NCBI GenBank assembly: GCA_020746105.1
Contig: CM036617.1
Span: 162,758,912 to 162,822,911, forward strand
DNA from: Trogon surrucura
Lineage: Eukaryota > Chordata > Aves > Trogoniformes > Trogonidae
Direction of reading: 5' to 3'
DNA length: 64,000 bases
Part shown: positions 36,737 through 47,830 of the stretch, one piece after another
Position numbering within the stretch: position 1 is the stretch's first letter
Layout: each line of letters opens with the position of its first letter
Made by a program: the position numbers and the translations under genes
Notes under the pieces: generated by a model
The model's input: the letters and a program-made list of their open reading frames with translations, nothing else
What the model was told of the DNA's origin: nothing
Databases searched by the model: none

Positions 36737-39319
36737 TGTTGTGTCCCAGCCACTTGAAGACTTTTGTGTCATCAAGCATGTTGAAGATATTTCTCATCAG
36801 GACAACTTTTTTTTTCCCTGATTTTTGATAGATTTGAAAGATGTCTTGCAGTATTTGGATGTTGCTGAAATTTAAGTAGGTTTCACTAAGAAGCTGTACA
36901 GTCCTCTTTTATGATACCCATCCCTTAACACATGTATTGTTGCTAACAGCATTTTCAGAGCTCTGACAGTAAATTTGATTCTCCTGTTTCTTGCAGGATT
37001 TGTTTATTTTTACGCTCCCAGGGTAATGGCTGTATTTCAGTAATGTTTGAAATAATGTCTAACAGAAGGGTACACAAACATAAAGTGGGACCTCCAGGCC
37101 ATGCCACTGTGCAACAAATGTCAGTATTTCTCTTGATGTTTTGTTCTCCTTCTGTTCCATTTCTTTCCTCTGCAAAACCCTTATTTGTTCTCTATTTACT
37201 CTTGAACAATGATATTCCACTTCTGTGCCTTATTTCTAGTGACTTTTTTTTCCCCGTGAAGGCTGTAGAAGGTGGTCAGAGGGGAACTGATGAGGAAGTG
37301 GCCATCCCACTCTCTCCTTCCTGTTGTTCCATCTTTGACACATTTTCTGTTGTTTTCACATGGCTCCCTGCTCCGCCATCAGCTACTGATAGGAAAGCAA
37401 GAGAGAAAATGAGACCTGGCAACTTGATAGCCCTAGTGGTGTGTGACTGTCAGCCCCACTGGTGGGACTTAAATGGTAAACCAAATTTTAGTTTGCTCTC
37501 CAACCCACACATCAATAACTCCTTCCCCTGAAATAATATTTTCTGATTTTAAGCGCTCTTCATCTTGTCAAGCTCTAAATCAGATTGCTTTGGAAATCAC
37601 ACATCTGAAAGCCCAATTTTTGACCTTATTTTCAAGTAGATGACAAATAATCTCCATTCAAGTTGTATTTCATCTCTCATTTAAAACAATGAGAATCTTT
37701 AAGTTCAGGAGGAGCTACAGAAATTGTACATCATACAAGACTGCATCAGCAAGACAAGCAGGTGATTTTCTGATTGAACAAAAGGGAACTCAAGAAAAAA
37801 AGACATATACTTCTCTATCTTTAATCTCAAAGACACTATTGAATGCCTTCTCAGAGAACCCCAAGAAAAAGCTGCACTACTAGCTCTCTTATTTCCCTAG
37901 AGCTTTCTATACATTTCCCAAAAATGATGAATACAGGAACCCAGGCAGACACATCAGACACAGCCAAGGTTCTAATAAAAGTAGTATACGCAGAAACTAT
38001 CTTTCCACTCTGAGAGTGTTTTTCTCTCTGAGACAAACTATGCCTCAGAAACTTCTCACCATAAATCCTCTTTCATCATTCTGAATATCTTCATCCATTA
38101 AACCACAATCATCACAGTCCCACCTAGCCAAATATGTCAGTATTCAGATTTTAAAGCTGGGCATACTGCAAAATAGTTAATTTATTTCTTATTTCACCAA
38201 TATCTGTGCAGCAGTTATTCTTGAAGGAATAATAATCAGAAAAAAAAATCTTGGTTTAGGAGGTTTAGGAGGAGTTGCATATAGCAGGACAGCTATGTTT
38301 TGAGAGGACAATTTCTTCATTTGATCTAAAACCTTAAAATCCTATAACAATTTTCATCACCAATTTATTAACAGCCTCTTATTCATTAAAGCACCCACGG
38401 ATTTCATCAACCTCAACTTTCTAGTTATCATGGTGAATATTATAAAATAAATTTATTTTACAAGAACCATGTTCAAAATCACCAGCACAACCCCATATTC
38501 CTCCACAAACCAAGCTACCATAAAGGATACCAGGTGAGTGTGACAAATAGCATCTTATAAAAAATGACAAAACAGTGGGAGAAAGGAAAGCTGTGAGTCT
38601 GGTAGTGAAATGGGAAAGAGAGGAAAGGAGGGAGTTTGCATTTTTGAATACACAGTTCAGTAACAGGTGAAATGAAAGGAGGCTGCTGGTGGACATGTGT
38701 CGAGTCCTTGAGTTGTGATTGTTAGCACACGTATACATTTTGGTGGTTGGAGTTAGAACAGCTGCTTTGTAGAAATATCCTCTCATTCCCAGCTGGGCTT
38801 TCCTGCTCTGTGAGTATTAACTGTGGTGTGGGGTGCTCATTTAACTTCCCTCATATGGTTTTCATTTCATTTTGAGAAAGGTGGCAATTTGTGTATTTCA
38901 TTGTGTCTACTGTAGGACCCCTGACCACTCAATAAATCTACACAACTAGTTATTTTTCACGTTTCTCTGGTGCAATTTGTGTCTGTTCCTTTCCCCCACT
39001 GTTCTGTCATTATTTTTTAAGAGAGCAACATCACTATATCAAATGAAAAGCAATTGTTTCTAATCTATACTTCAGCTTGGACTTCAGTGTTCTGCGTGTC
39101 TGACAAAAAAGACTGTCACAAAATTTTCTGTGCTTCCCAGCTCTGTACAGAGTGGCAGTATTCTTTATTAGACAAACTGACAAGCTTCATTAAATTTTTC
39201 ATTGAATTTTAGCTGGACATGGAGACTGTCTTAAGACAGTACATTTACAGACAAACATTTTGTACTTGAATTCACTAAGTGTTACATACCGTACAGCTGT
39301 GTTTAATGGATTTTCAAGG
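36737..39319. other. Unique sequence; one 162-codon orphan frame
   Basis: No repeat was recognised. The plus frame at 37043-37531 (162 codons) is the longest non-repeat frame outside an LTR. It has a hydrophobic central stretch but no recognisable domain, signal or neighbouring exon, and I think it is chance. The 121-codon minus frame at 38421-38786 is similar. Confidence 0.4.
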
Positions 39320-39480
39320 GTGTGAGCAGGTCCATAGCCTATTAATTAAAAATCGTGTAGCACAACAGGACCTGAAGACTGCAATAGTACCTGATAGACA
39401 ATTAAAACGAAGTGCTCATGGTTTTATTGCTTGCATGTAGTGATAAAATAGAACAATCAGAAAACTCAATAAAAATCTAT
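39320..39480. promoter_or_regulatory. Possible conserved non-coding element
   Basis: Contains CTATTAATTAAAAATCG, GACAATTAAAACG, GGTTTTATTGC (HOX/CDX-like TTTATTG) and GTGATAAAAT within about 150 bp, with a non-repetitive layout typical of deeply conserved AT-rich elements. Pattern-based only. Confidence 0.22.
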
Positions 39481-42400
39481 CAGTTTGTGTGGAAAGACAC
39501 ATGTTGTGTGGAAAACTGGAAAATGCTAATCTATTTGTGAGTGATGCTACAAATATGCTTTTTCATGTTATGAATCCTTTTGTGGCAGAGCTAGTTTAAG
39601 TGATTTACGTTCTGCCAAAAGTTACACCTTCACTTCCATCCATTCTACTGTTTGTGTGGGCTTGGTGTAAAGACATGGAAAATAATCTGTTTAACACACG
39701 CGCAAAGAAAAACCTCTGTGTTTTCACTTTAAAATTCCCCGTTAGAGGTTGCTTTCTTTTAACAAGATTGTATTCACAGATGCAATTTAGTGTAGAGCAC
39801 TGATCAAGGGCTGATAAGCACCAGAAGAGTGTTGGGAAGAGGAAGGACAGCAGGTCAAGGGCAGCAATCTCTTGTGCTGAAGGCTGCCACATGAAACATT
39901 ACTCCGAGTATTTTCACAGCATTTTTTTTACTAACTGATCCAAAAGTAACTATCGGAAAAACCTAGATCCTTTGTACCTCTATAGAAGAAAAGATTTGAC
40001 TTAGTAAACATTATCAAAGTGAGTTGACAATGTATAATGTTGCCCACTAGCAAACAGCCCATAACTTGGCATATAATTCAGCCAAAATCAACCTCAATTG
40101 AAGTTTAAATTGCATGACAGTTTAAAAAAGATACATTTTTACATTCTTTTTTCCTCTTTGTTTTAATTATGATCAAAAGTGTGTGCACTCTTTTGAAGAG
40201 AATAGCTAGGATTAGCTATGTTGGCTTTCACTAAAACCAGAAGTGACTAGATGTCATTATAGACCCTGTTTTCATTCCAAGATATGTAGATCCCATTGCT
40301 GTAGATAACCATTGTAGCTTTTAACTGCTCAGTCTTCAAATCTTTTAAATATGAAGCTGTCAAGTCTGATTGTGCAATCAGATCCTGGCTTTGATCAAGG
40401 CAGACGAGCCATTGTGATCACTACCCAGCAGACATACTTATTTTGCATACAGTATTTTTCTTATGGAATCCATGTCAGATATTGTGCCCGTGTTTCCATC
40501 AAATTTGCAGACATTTTGGACAAATTATTTAATGTTGCTTAGTCTTCTTCTCTGACAGAATTTTTAATGTGGAAAAAGCAAGCAATTAAGTCTATTCTGT
40601 CTTTGGATGTTTTGTCATAGAGCTGTTGAGCTTTGGATACATTTCTAATTGCCTGCCTAGGTCATTCACCTAAATTATATCAGACCTGATTTAATTATCC
40701 TTAAAAGCTTCCCTCAGGATGAAATTCTAACCCAGCCTTAAGTATCTTGCAGTATAAAGCATGCCTAGAATTTTTTGCTGTCCTTAAAATGACAAAATTA
40801 CAAGAACGAGTTATGCTACAGACAGGTTTCTCACTCTTTTTGCATATCAGGAAGACAAAGAATACCACAGTCCTGTGAAGTTTTCTGCCCTGTTATCCAT
40901 TCCTTTTAATGGTAAAGAGAATTCCCCAGCCCAGCTTTCACACTAAGCATCCTTATTGCTGAAAGCTCCCGGGTGTTAAGATGCAATTACCTGACTCATT
41001 ATTATTTTCTAAAGAATCAAGCTGAAAATTATTTTTGGAGTAAGTTGCTAAGTACTTGTGAAAAATTAAAAAACATATATTTTTGTGCAAAAAGTGTTCA
41101 GCTTGGAGATGCATTAAACTGAGCTGCACAACAGTTGCCACAGTATAAGGTATAATGTAGCTACTTGCCTGCGGAATGCATTACAGTATCTTATACAACT
41201 TAAAATGATACATTTTCTCAAGGGAATTTCAACTAATATGCAGAATATGAACTCAACACAACCAAACTCTCTTTCCCACAATGCATTTTTATGGTTATTA
41301 GTGTATGGGAGCACCAAAAATGGTGTCTATTTAGACATAGATACAGATAGAGATTTATAGATATGTTTCTCTTTAAGGAGCTTGTTTTTTCCTACAGAAT
41401 CAGCATTTTCCCAGATCAAAATATTTATATGCACACATTTGTCAAAGATATTTATCTCTGGAAAGCAGTGCCAATAGAAATTTTTCAAGTAGCTGAATTT
41501 TAAATCGGTACTGCTGAATACCTGCCTTCACACTGTACCAGACGTTTGCTTGTGGGCTCTATTCTGTAACGCTCATTGCATGAGGCAAATTTAAGGTTAA
41601 ACAAAGCTTCTTATAAAAAGTGGTGTAAGATGGCCCTAAAACTAACATAGAAATATGTTCCCAGAGAGGAAGGAAAATATGGATCAAAGCACTCTCTTAC
41701 CAGCTTTATTATCCATATCCTTAATATGCCTGCTATACATACTTTTACTACCTGCTCAGGATTTGCTAAAAATAAAGGTGAAACTTGGTATTGTTTATAT
41801 CTATTAAGAGACCTAATATGTAGAATATTGCAAAAGTTTTAAGAATGTTGTACCAAGGTTCTTTGAATAGCAGAGGACAATGCCCCTCTCTTGTCTCCCA
41901 GATAAGCTACCAACTTGACATTTGTTTCTAAATGTCAGCAAGACCAAAATGGTTGAGATGAGTCACTGAACATTTTTGCTGAAGGGTAGGGAGCAAATAT
42001 GGCTAGTTTAAAAGAAGAGTGTGGAAAAAAGAGAAAACATCTGTAGTCAGAAGGAGAGGCTGGTTTTTCCTTCTTTTGTCTGTCCATGCCAGGTTATGGA
42101 CACAAAGCAGCAAAGAGTTCACTCTTAAGCAGCCAAATCAGAAGCTGAATGGATGTTGATTACGTGATGACTGATTTATACAGAAAAAACTGGGAATGAC
42201 GCTTAGTCTTAGGAGTGGTTTGAAAGGGGGCCATGACTGAAACTCATGGAGGAGTCTTTCATTGAATACTACCCGGACACAAGCAGAAAATGCAGAATAC
42301 AGGACACGTGCTTTGCATCTGAGAGGAGTGAAAATGGTGGCAGAGGAAAAATGATGAGGCTCCAGATCTATGCTATAAAGCCAAGAGCAAGCTCCAATCA

Positions 42401-43180
42401 AAGACTGCTGCCTCAAATGCTTTTGAGCTAGCTCTTGCAGAGCAGGATGCTCTGTAGTCACGGACATTCCAGGCTGTCTCTTCCTCCATCCTATTTATTA
42501 TTATAAAATTCATTTGCCTCCTATACAAACTCATCCGACTTCTACCTTAGCCCTGCTGTTGCAGTTTTACCCACTTCTTCTATCTCCACCCTATTTTTCA
42601 CCTTCTTTTTTTGGTCTCTTCTTTACCATCTCCATGTCTTGTGTTGCTCACAACTGTGTTCAAGAAAGAAATGTTGACATAGTCATCTTATCTTTCATTG
42701 GGGAAATAAAGGACTTGACAAGAGAGACTGTACTGGTCTATCTTTTATTTTACTTTTTGTCTTTGTTTTTTATTCACCACCATATCATTCACTCCTATTT
42801 ATTTTCTCCTTCACTAGTTTAGCTCACCATCTTGTTTTTCTCACTCCCTATTTTCTGTTTGTGTAACAGATTCCCTGACAGCGTAACTCGCTGTAGGTCA
42901 GCTAAAATCAGGAGAATTTGCTTTTCTATTATCACCAAAGCTAGGCACAACGCACATTAATATAGCATGGTGGTTGTGATGATATTGCAAAGCTTGAAAA
43001 TGGTATTTCAATTCTAAAGCACAGTCATTTATAACTTTCTCAAAAAATACTACCTTTGTGCCTCAAATTTTTCATGCTTGGTCTCAGTCCAAGACCACAT
43101 TGGTTTTAGAAACTTTCATAAAAATTAGTTCAGCTGTTTGGGTTTTTTTTCAAACTTATCGAGTCGGGAGGGGAAAAACT
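39481..43180. other. Gene-free AT-rich DNA
   Basis: No transposon or exon was recognised over about 3.7 kb. There is a minor degenerate AGATAC/TAGATA stretch at 41333-41365. Frames are at most 109 codons and featureless. Confidence 0.45.
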
Positions 43181-44354
43181 ACGTTACGTTACGTTACGTT
43201 ACGTTACGTTACGTTACGTTACGTTACGTTACGTTACGTTACGTTACGTTACGTTACGTTACGTACGTTACGTTACGTTACGTTACGTTACGTTACGTTA
43301 CGTTACGTACGTTACGTTACGTTACGTTACGTTACGTTACGTTACGTTACGTTACGTTACGTTACGTTACGTTACGTTACGTTACGTTACGTTACGTTAC
43401 GTTACGTTACGTTACGTTACGTTACGTTACGTTACGTTACGTTACGTTACGTTACGTTACGTTACGTTACGTTACGTTACGTTACGTTACGTTACGTTAC
43501 GTTACGTTACGTTACGTTACGTTACGTTACGTTACGTTACGTTACGTTACGTTACGTTACGTTACGTTACGTTACGTTACGTTACGTTACGTTACGTTAC
43601 GTTACGTTACGTTACGTTACGTTACGTTACGTTACGTTACGTTACGTTACGTTACGTTACGTTACGTTACGTTACGTTACGTTACGTTACGTTACGTTAC
43701 GTTACGTTACGTTACGTTACGTTACGTTACGTTACGTTACGTTACGTTACGTTACGTTACGTTACGTTACGTTACGTTACGTTACGTTACGTTACGTTAC
43801 GTTACGTTACGTTACGTTACGTTACGTTACGTTACGTTACGTTACGTTACGTTACGTTACGTTACGTTACGTTACGTTACGTTACGTTACGTTACGTTAC
43901 GTTACGTTACGTTACGTTACGTTACGTTACGTTACGTTACGTTACGTTACGTACGTTACGTTACGTTACGTTACGTTACGTTACGTTACGTTACGTTACG
44001 TTACGTTACGTTACGTTACGTTACGTTACGTTACGTTACGTTACGTTACGTTACGTTACGTTACGTTACGTTACGTTACGTTACGTACGTTACGTTACGT
44101 TACGTTACGTTACGTTACGTTACGTTACGTTACGTTACGTTACGTACGTTACGTTACGTTACGTTACGTTACGTTACGTTACGTTACGTTACGTTACGTT
44201 ACGTTACGTTACGTTACGTTACGTTACGTTACGTTACGTTACGTTACGTTACGTTACGTTACGTTACGTTACGTTACGTTACGTTACGTTACGTTACGTT
44301 ACGTTACGTTACGTTACGTTACGTTACGTTACGTTACGTTACGTTACGTTACGT
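43181..44354. repeat. (ACGTT)n pentanucleotide satellite array, 1,174 bp
   Basis: By direct count the array holds 230 perfect ACGTT units, five ACGT 4-mers (at 43261, 43305, 43949, 44083 and 44142) and a terminal ACGT. The perfect blocks hold 16, 8, 128, 26, 11 and 41 units. There is no base substitution anywhere. Every unit has a CpG, giving 236 CpGs in 1.17 kb. The complementary repeat is AACGT. Each unit contains the palindrome ACGT. The array is open in all three plus-strand frames, each reading a cyclic order of Thr-Leu-Arg-Tyr-Val, because 5 and 3 share no factor and no stop arises, while every minus frame hits TAA. The resulting 442- and 445-codon frames are artefacts. I know of no named avian satellite with this unit. 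Confidence 0.99.
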
Positions 44355-44640
44355 GGGAGCCCCCAAGCAGCACAAGCACACACTGAGGCCCCCCACACTG
44401 CAGAGCAGGCCACTCCCCTTCCTGCCTCCCACAGTACCCTGCAAAAGGGGCGGAGCAAACCTCTGGGAGACATAAAAGGGGCCAGAGGAGCAACTAGCAC
44501 CCCCTTAGTCTTTGTCTTCATTCTGGAGGGAGGCATTGGGCTGGATGGAGAGAGGTACCACTCATACCAGCAAGAGTGACTTTTCTGCTACAAATGCATC
44601 AGCTACAACAGCAACATGACCAGGTGTGGGACTGAAAGAA
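44355..44640 (+). promoter_or_regulatory. GC-box/TATA-like block abutting the ACGTT array, possible LTR remnant
   Basis: Directly after the last ACGT the sequence becomes C/G-rich (GGGAGCCCCCAAGCAGCAC and on). It carries a GC box GGGGCGG at 44447-44453 and a TATA-like CATAAAAG at 44471-44478, spaced about 18 bases apart. Downstream lies a non-repetitive leader-like stretch (TTTGTCTTCATTCTGG). The GC content, box order and lack of a following gene fit an endogenous-retrovirus U3/R region or a single-copy promoter. I lean to an LTR fragment but cannot find matching ends. The block is the natural candidate for being influenced by the CpG-rich array beside it. Confidence 0.35.
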
Positions 44641-45322
44641 AGGTACTGGCTTCTTCTCCTTCTTTTGCCTTTCTCTTTCTCCCCACCCTCCCCTTTTTTT
44701 CATATGGTTTTCATTCCAAGTACCTCAAACCAACTTGATACTCAAACACCACCTTTGAAAGGGAATGTGCTCTTGAATGATGCATTGCCTTGTTAGAAGA
44801 AATTTGGTTTGGAAGTTGCTTTAGTTATAAACATTAGAACATTGTGTCCTGAGCATGCACAAGACATTGTTTCTTTTCCTTGATTTAGACTTCCACACAA
44901 CAGTGGTTAATGCTCCCAGGCATGACTGTTTGGTGGTGCACTCTTGAAAATTAGAGACAGAAAAGTTATGTTACATCATCTAGTTCATCTTAGCTCCAGA
45001 GGCCTGACTCCTGCACTTTATTTATGCATGTGTGAGGAGCTGGGAGTCACAGAAAGAGTCCTTTCTTGACAGTTCTCTGCAGAGCTGTAGTGGAACAGGG
45101 ACAGGGATTTTAACTCTGAAGCACACCTCTTTGTTTGTGCCTTGGTTTTGCCATCTCCAACATTTCCTAGAACTTCCTGATATGAATTTCAAGAAACAGT
45201 AAAATATCTACCCAGAAGGTTGGACTATTGCCCAGCAGAGCCTCAGGCAACCAGAGTTCCTTCACTTGCTTTGTAATTTTGAACAACCTGAAGATCTCAT
45301 TGTCAGCAAGTTTCCCTGGTGC
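44641..45322. other. Unique sequence between promoter-like block and LTR
   Basis: A pyrimidine-rich run at about 44649-44700 is followed by ordinary unique DNA. No gene was recognised. Confidence 0.45.
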
Positions 45323-46254
45323 TGTAGTTTGAGGCTGCACCAAGAACTGGGAACAAAACCTAAGCAACTGCTTGCTCTTCCCAAAGCCCCTCTGTTTAGG
45401 GATGGGGAGGGCGCAAATTCAAGAAAAATACCTCCAGGATTGAGATTAGGCCAGGGAGGGTTCCACTTATCACTTATGGTCATGGGTAAAGAACAAAGCT
45501 GACTTTGGGAGAAAACCAACGTAAATTGTATTTACCACCACCAGTTTAACCACATCAACTAGATCACAGCAGGAGAGAGAGAGAAAGCAAATACAAACAG
45601 ATCTTAAACACTCCTTCCCCCTCCCCCCTCCCTCCTCCCCCTCAGTGGGGCAGCAGGGCAGGGGTGTGGGGTGTGGTCTGCCCGTCTTTCTTGGGCAGAG
45701 GGCTCCTTCAAGTCTTTTCCTGCTGCCAAGTGCTTTCCCACTCATGGGAGACAATCGTCCTCCTCTAAGTGAGTCCTTCCCTCCAGCGTGTGACCCACCC
45801 ATTGGCTGGAGGGCCCTCCTTGGAGTGGCACATCCTCTGCTCCTGTGTGGTCTTTCTCTCCCCTGGCCTGGGGTCCTTCTCAGGTGGCATTCACTATGTT
45901 CTCACTGTCATCGATCTCCTTGGTCAGCAGGGCCTCAGCCTGCTGCCTCTGTCACCATGGACCTCTGGGGAACATTCTGCTGTGGTGCTCTTCTGCCTTG
46001 CTCTTCCTCACTGGCCACATGGTTGTTCTCTTCTCACCACTCCCTCCTTTCTAAATCAAAACCAGTCTTCAACAGAAAAACTAAGGGGAAAAGATGCTGC
46101 CTTAATACGCTTCCCCTCTTGACTGTGTTGATTTGCAGAGGCACTGATTGGCCTGGCCATAAACAGGGGCAGTAAGGCTCTGGAAGTTCTCCACAGGAGC
46201 CAACTTTACAGCCCCCCTGTTAACAAAAACCCTGCCAGATGCAAACTTATCACA
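45323..46254 (-). mobile_element. Old solo LTR, about 930 bp, avian ERVL-like
   Basis: Minus-strand LTR recognised by ordered blocks that I recall from a long passerine LTR. Near its start (from 46254) are GTTTGCATCTGGCAGGG and a G-run GGGGGGCTGTAAAG, then CCAATCAGTGCCTCTG. Mid-element is a G-rich stretch (complement of CCCCCTCCCCCCTCCC at 45620-45635). Near its end are GTAAATACAATTTACG and ACCCATGACCATAAGTGATAAG, finishing about 45323 with CTACA. The ends fit TG...CA but I see no target duplication, and divergence is considerable, so the limits may be off by tens of bases. The 176-codon plus frame at 45645-46175 is antisense to the LTR and not a gene. The class assignment is provisional. Confidence 0.6.
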
Positions 46255-47689
46255 CCTTGCTACACCTCTTGCATTGTGAAGATCTTCACAGCATGGCAGC
46301 AGTCAAGTCATGACCAGTTACGTGACCACAGACAGTTCCCCTCTCTCTTTGTTATTTGTTCCTTATTATGAATACATATAGTTTATTGGCAAACTTTTGT
46401 TTAGGCAATCTAGTCATGCTTAGATTTCTTCATCTTTCTCTGTAAGTCAGTCACTCAGTTACCTAACATGACCCTTAGCTCTCATTGCTCTTATCACTAG
46501 CTTTCATATTATCTAACCATAAATGGCTTCTGTTGCTTTTATTCGTACTCCCTTGTATTTGTTGATAAGGCAGTATTTTTTTTTAAATGGTGGTGCCTGG
46601 ATTGGAAAACATTTCTCATCTGTACCTAAAAGCATCCCATCACAGATCTGCTCTAGGAAAACTTTTAAACTGGTTAGGAAATAGTAGATGTTTAAATAAA
46701 AAAAAAAAAAAGGGTTCATAATTTATCTTTGTTTTTAACTAAAATTTTGGTGTATTTCTGTGGCATTTAAAAAATATAAATCAAGAGAAGGAAGAAATAA
46801 TCCACACAAAATTTAATGTCACTTAAAAATATATTGAACTGGGACATTTGAGGCTGTTGGCTATGTTTTTAGGGCAAACTAGCTAATACGCTTATATAAC
46901 AGAATTTTAAAACTAGATTTGTATCTGTGTGAGAAAAAAGGAGGATGTTTGCGATTGTGTTAGCATACTACAGTTACTCCATCATTCCTCTCAAGAATTA
47001 CTGTGACTAAATGACACTTTTGAAGGAAAATACCAGAAGAGACAGAGAAGTATTTCTTCTTAACTCCCTGACACGTCACCTCTGGAAAGGCTTAGCCAAT
47101 TTACAAAATAAAGTTTTTCACAATGACCATTCATTTTAGGGGCTTCCATTTTCTGAGACAGTGAGCTGGAATCTCATTTTCGGATAGAGCTAAGTAGTGA
47201 AAATTTGAGAAGTGGGCTTTTTAAGTTGTCTCAAATTGGAGATTGCAAAAGGAGAAACCCAGAATCAGCATTTCTTCTGGAAAACATGTCCTAAATTGAA
47301 CCACTAGGACACAGGCAGTAGCAGAGCAGGTACAGTGCAATGTAAACAGTGCCCCTGTATTTGTCTTTGTCTATTTAAAAAATTACACATCTATTCAAAA
47401 AAGTCATGTACTTGAATGGAAGCAAAATGAAAATTTAGCTATAGTTGGCAGATTAGAAGTTATTTTACTGTAGTCTGTGTAAAACCCAATAAACTCTTCA
47501 ATATACAGTTGCTTGCATGACCTCTGTGAACAGAAAGCAGTTTACACATTTCTTAATTTCTTCCAAAAAAGAACAGGAAGTAGAAATTCCCTGCTCAAGA
47601 GAATTTTAAATAATTTTAAATAACCCAGGACGTGCTATTGAAAGTTAGGTTGTCAGAATATGGAATTTTTGCAGTTAGATGGTTGCTAA
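46255..47689. other. Unique AT-rich sequence
   Basis: No element or exon was recognised. A16-like and T-rich runs occur near 46576-46584 and 46698-46711. Confidence 0.45.
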
Positions 47690-47830
47690 AATGTAATTTG
47701 ACAGTGTCCCTTTCATTCTGTTGCATCTTGTTCTCTCCTTGTTGGCCAATTAGAATGATTGACCTGTGTCATTTTCATAAAATCCCTTTATACATTTAAA
47801 GTGCATTATCTTTCCTTCCCATGATCTCAC
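47690..47830. promoter_or_regulatory. Possible conserved non-coding element
   Basis: Contains GTAATTTGACAG, GGCCAATTAGAATGATTGACC, TGTGTCATTTTCATAAAATC and TTTATACATTTAAAG within 140 bp, with a CCAAT-like core and homeodomain and MEIS-like sites. Pattern only. Confidence 0.2.

Noticed and set aside
37043..37531. 162-codon frame as a novel gene
   Set aside because: No domain, signal or exon-like context. A frame of this size is expected by chance in 64 kb read on six frames.
43181..44354. Telomere-like or centromeric satellite
   Set aside because: The unit lacks the G-run of telomere repeats, and a single 1.2-kb array in otherwise unique DNA is more like a local tandem expansion. Genome-wide counts could change this.
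43058..44475. Two open frames of 442 and 445 codons, the longest in the window
   Set aside because: They are the reading of the ACGTT array (Thr-Leu-Arg-Tyr-Val repeat), with accidental starts in the unique flank. No stop can arise in any plus frame of this repeat.
45645..46175. 176-codon plus frame as a gene
   Set aside because: Lies antisense in an LTR, has no domain, and overlaps other frames in the same low-stop DNA.
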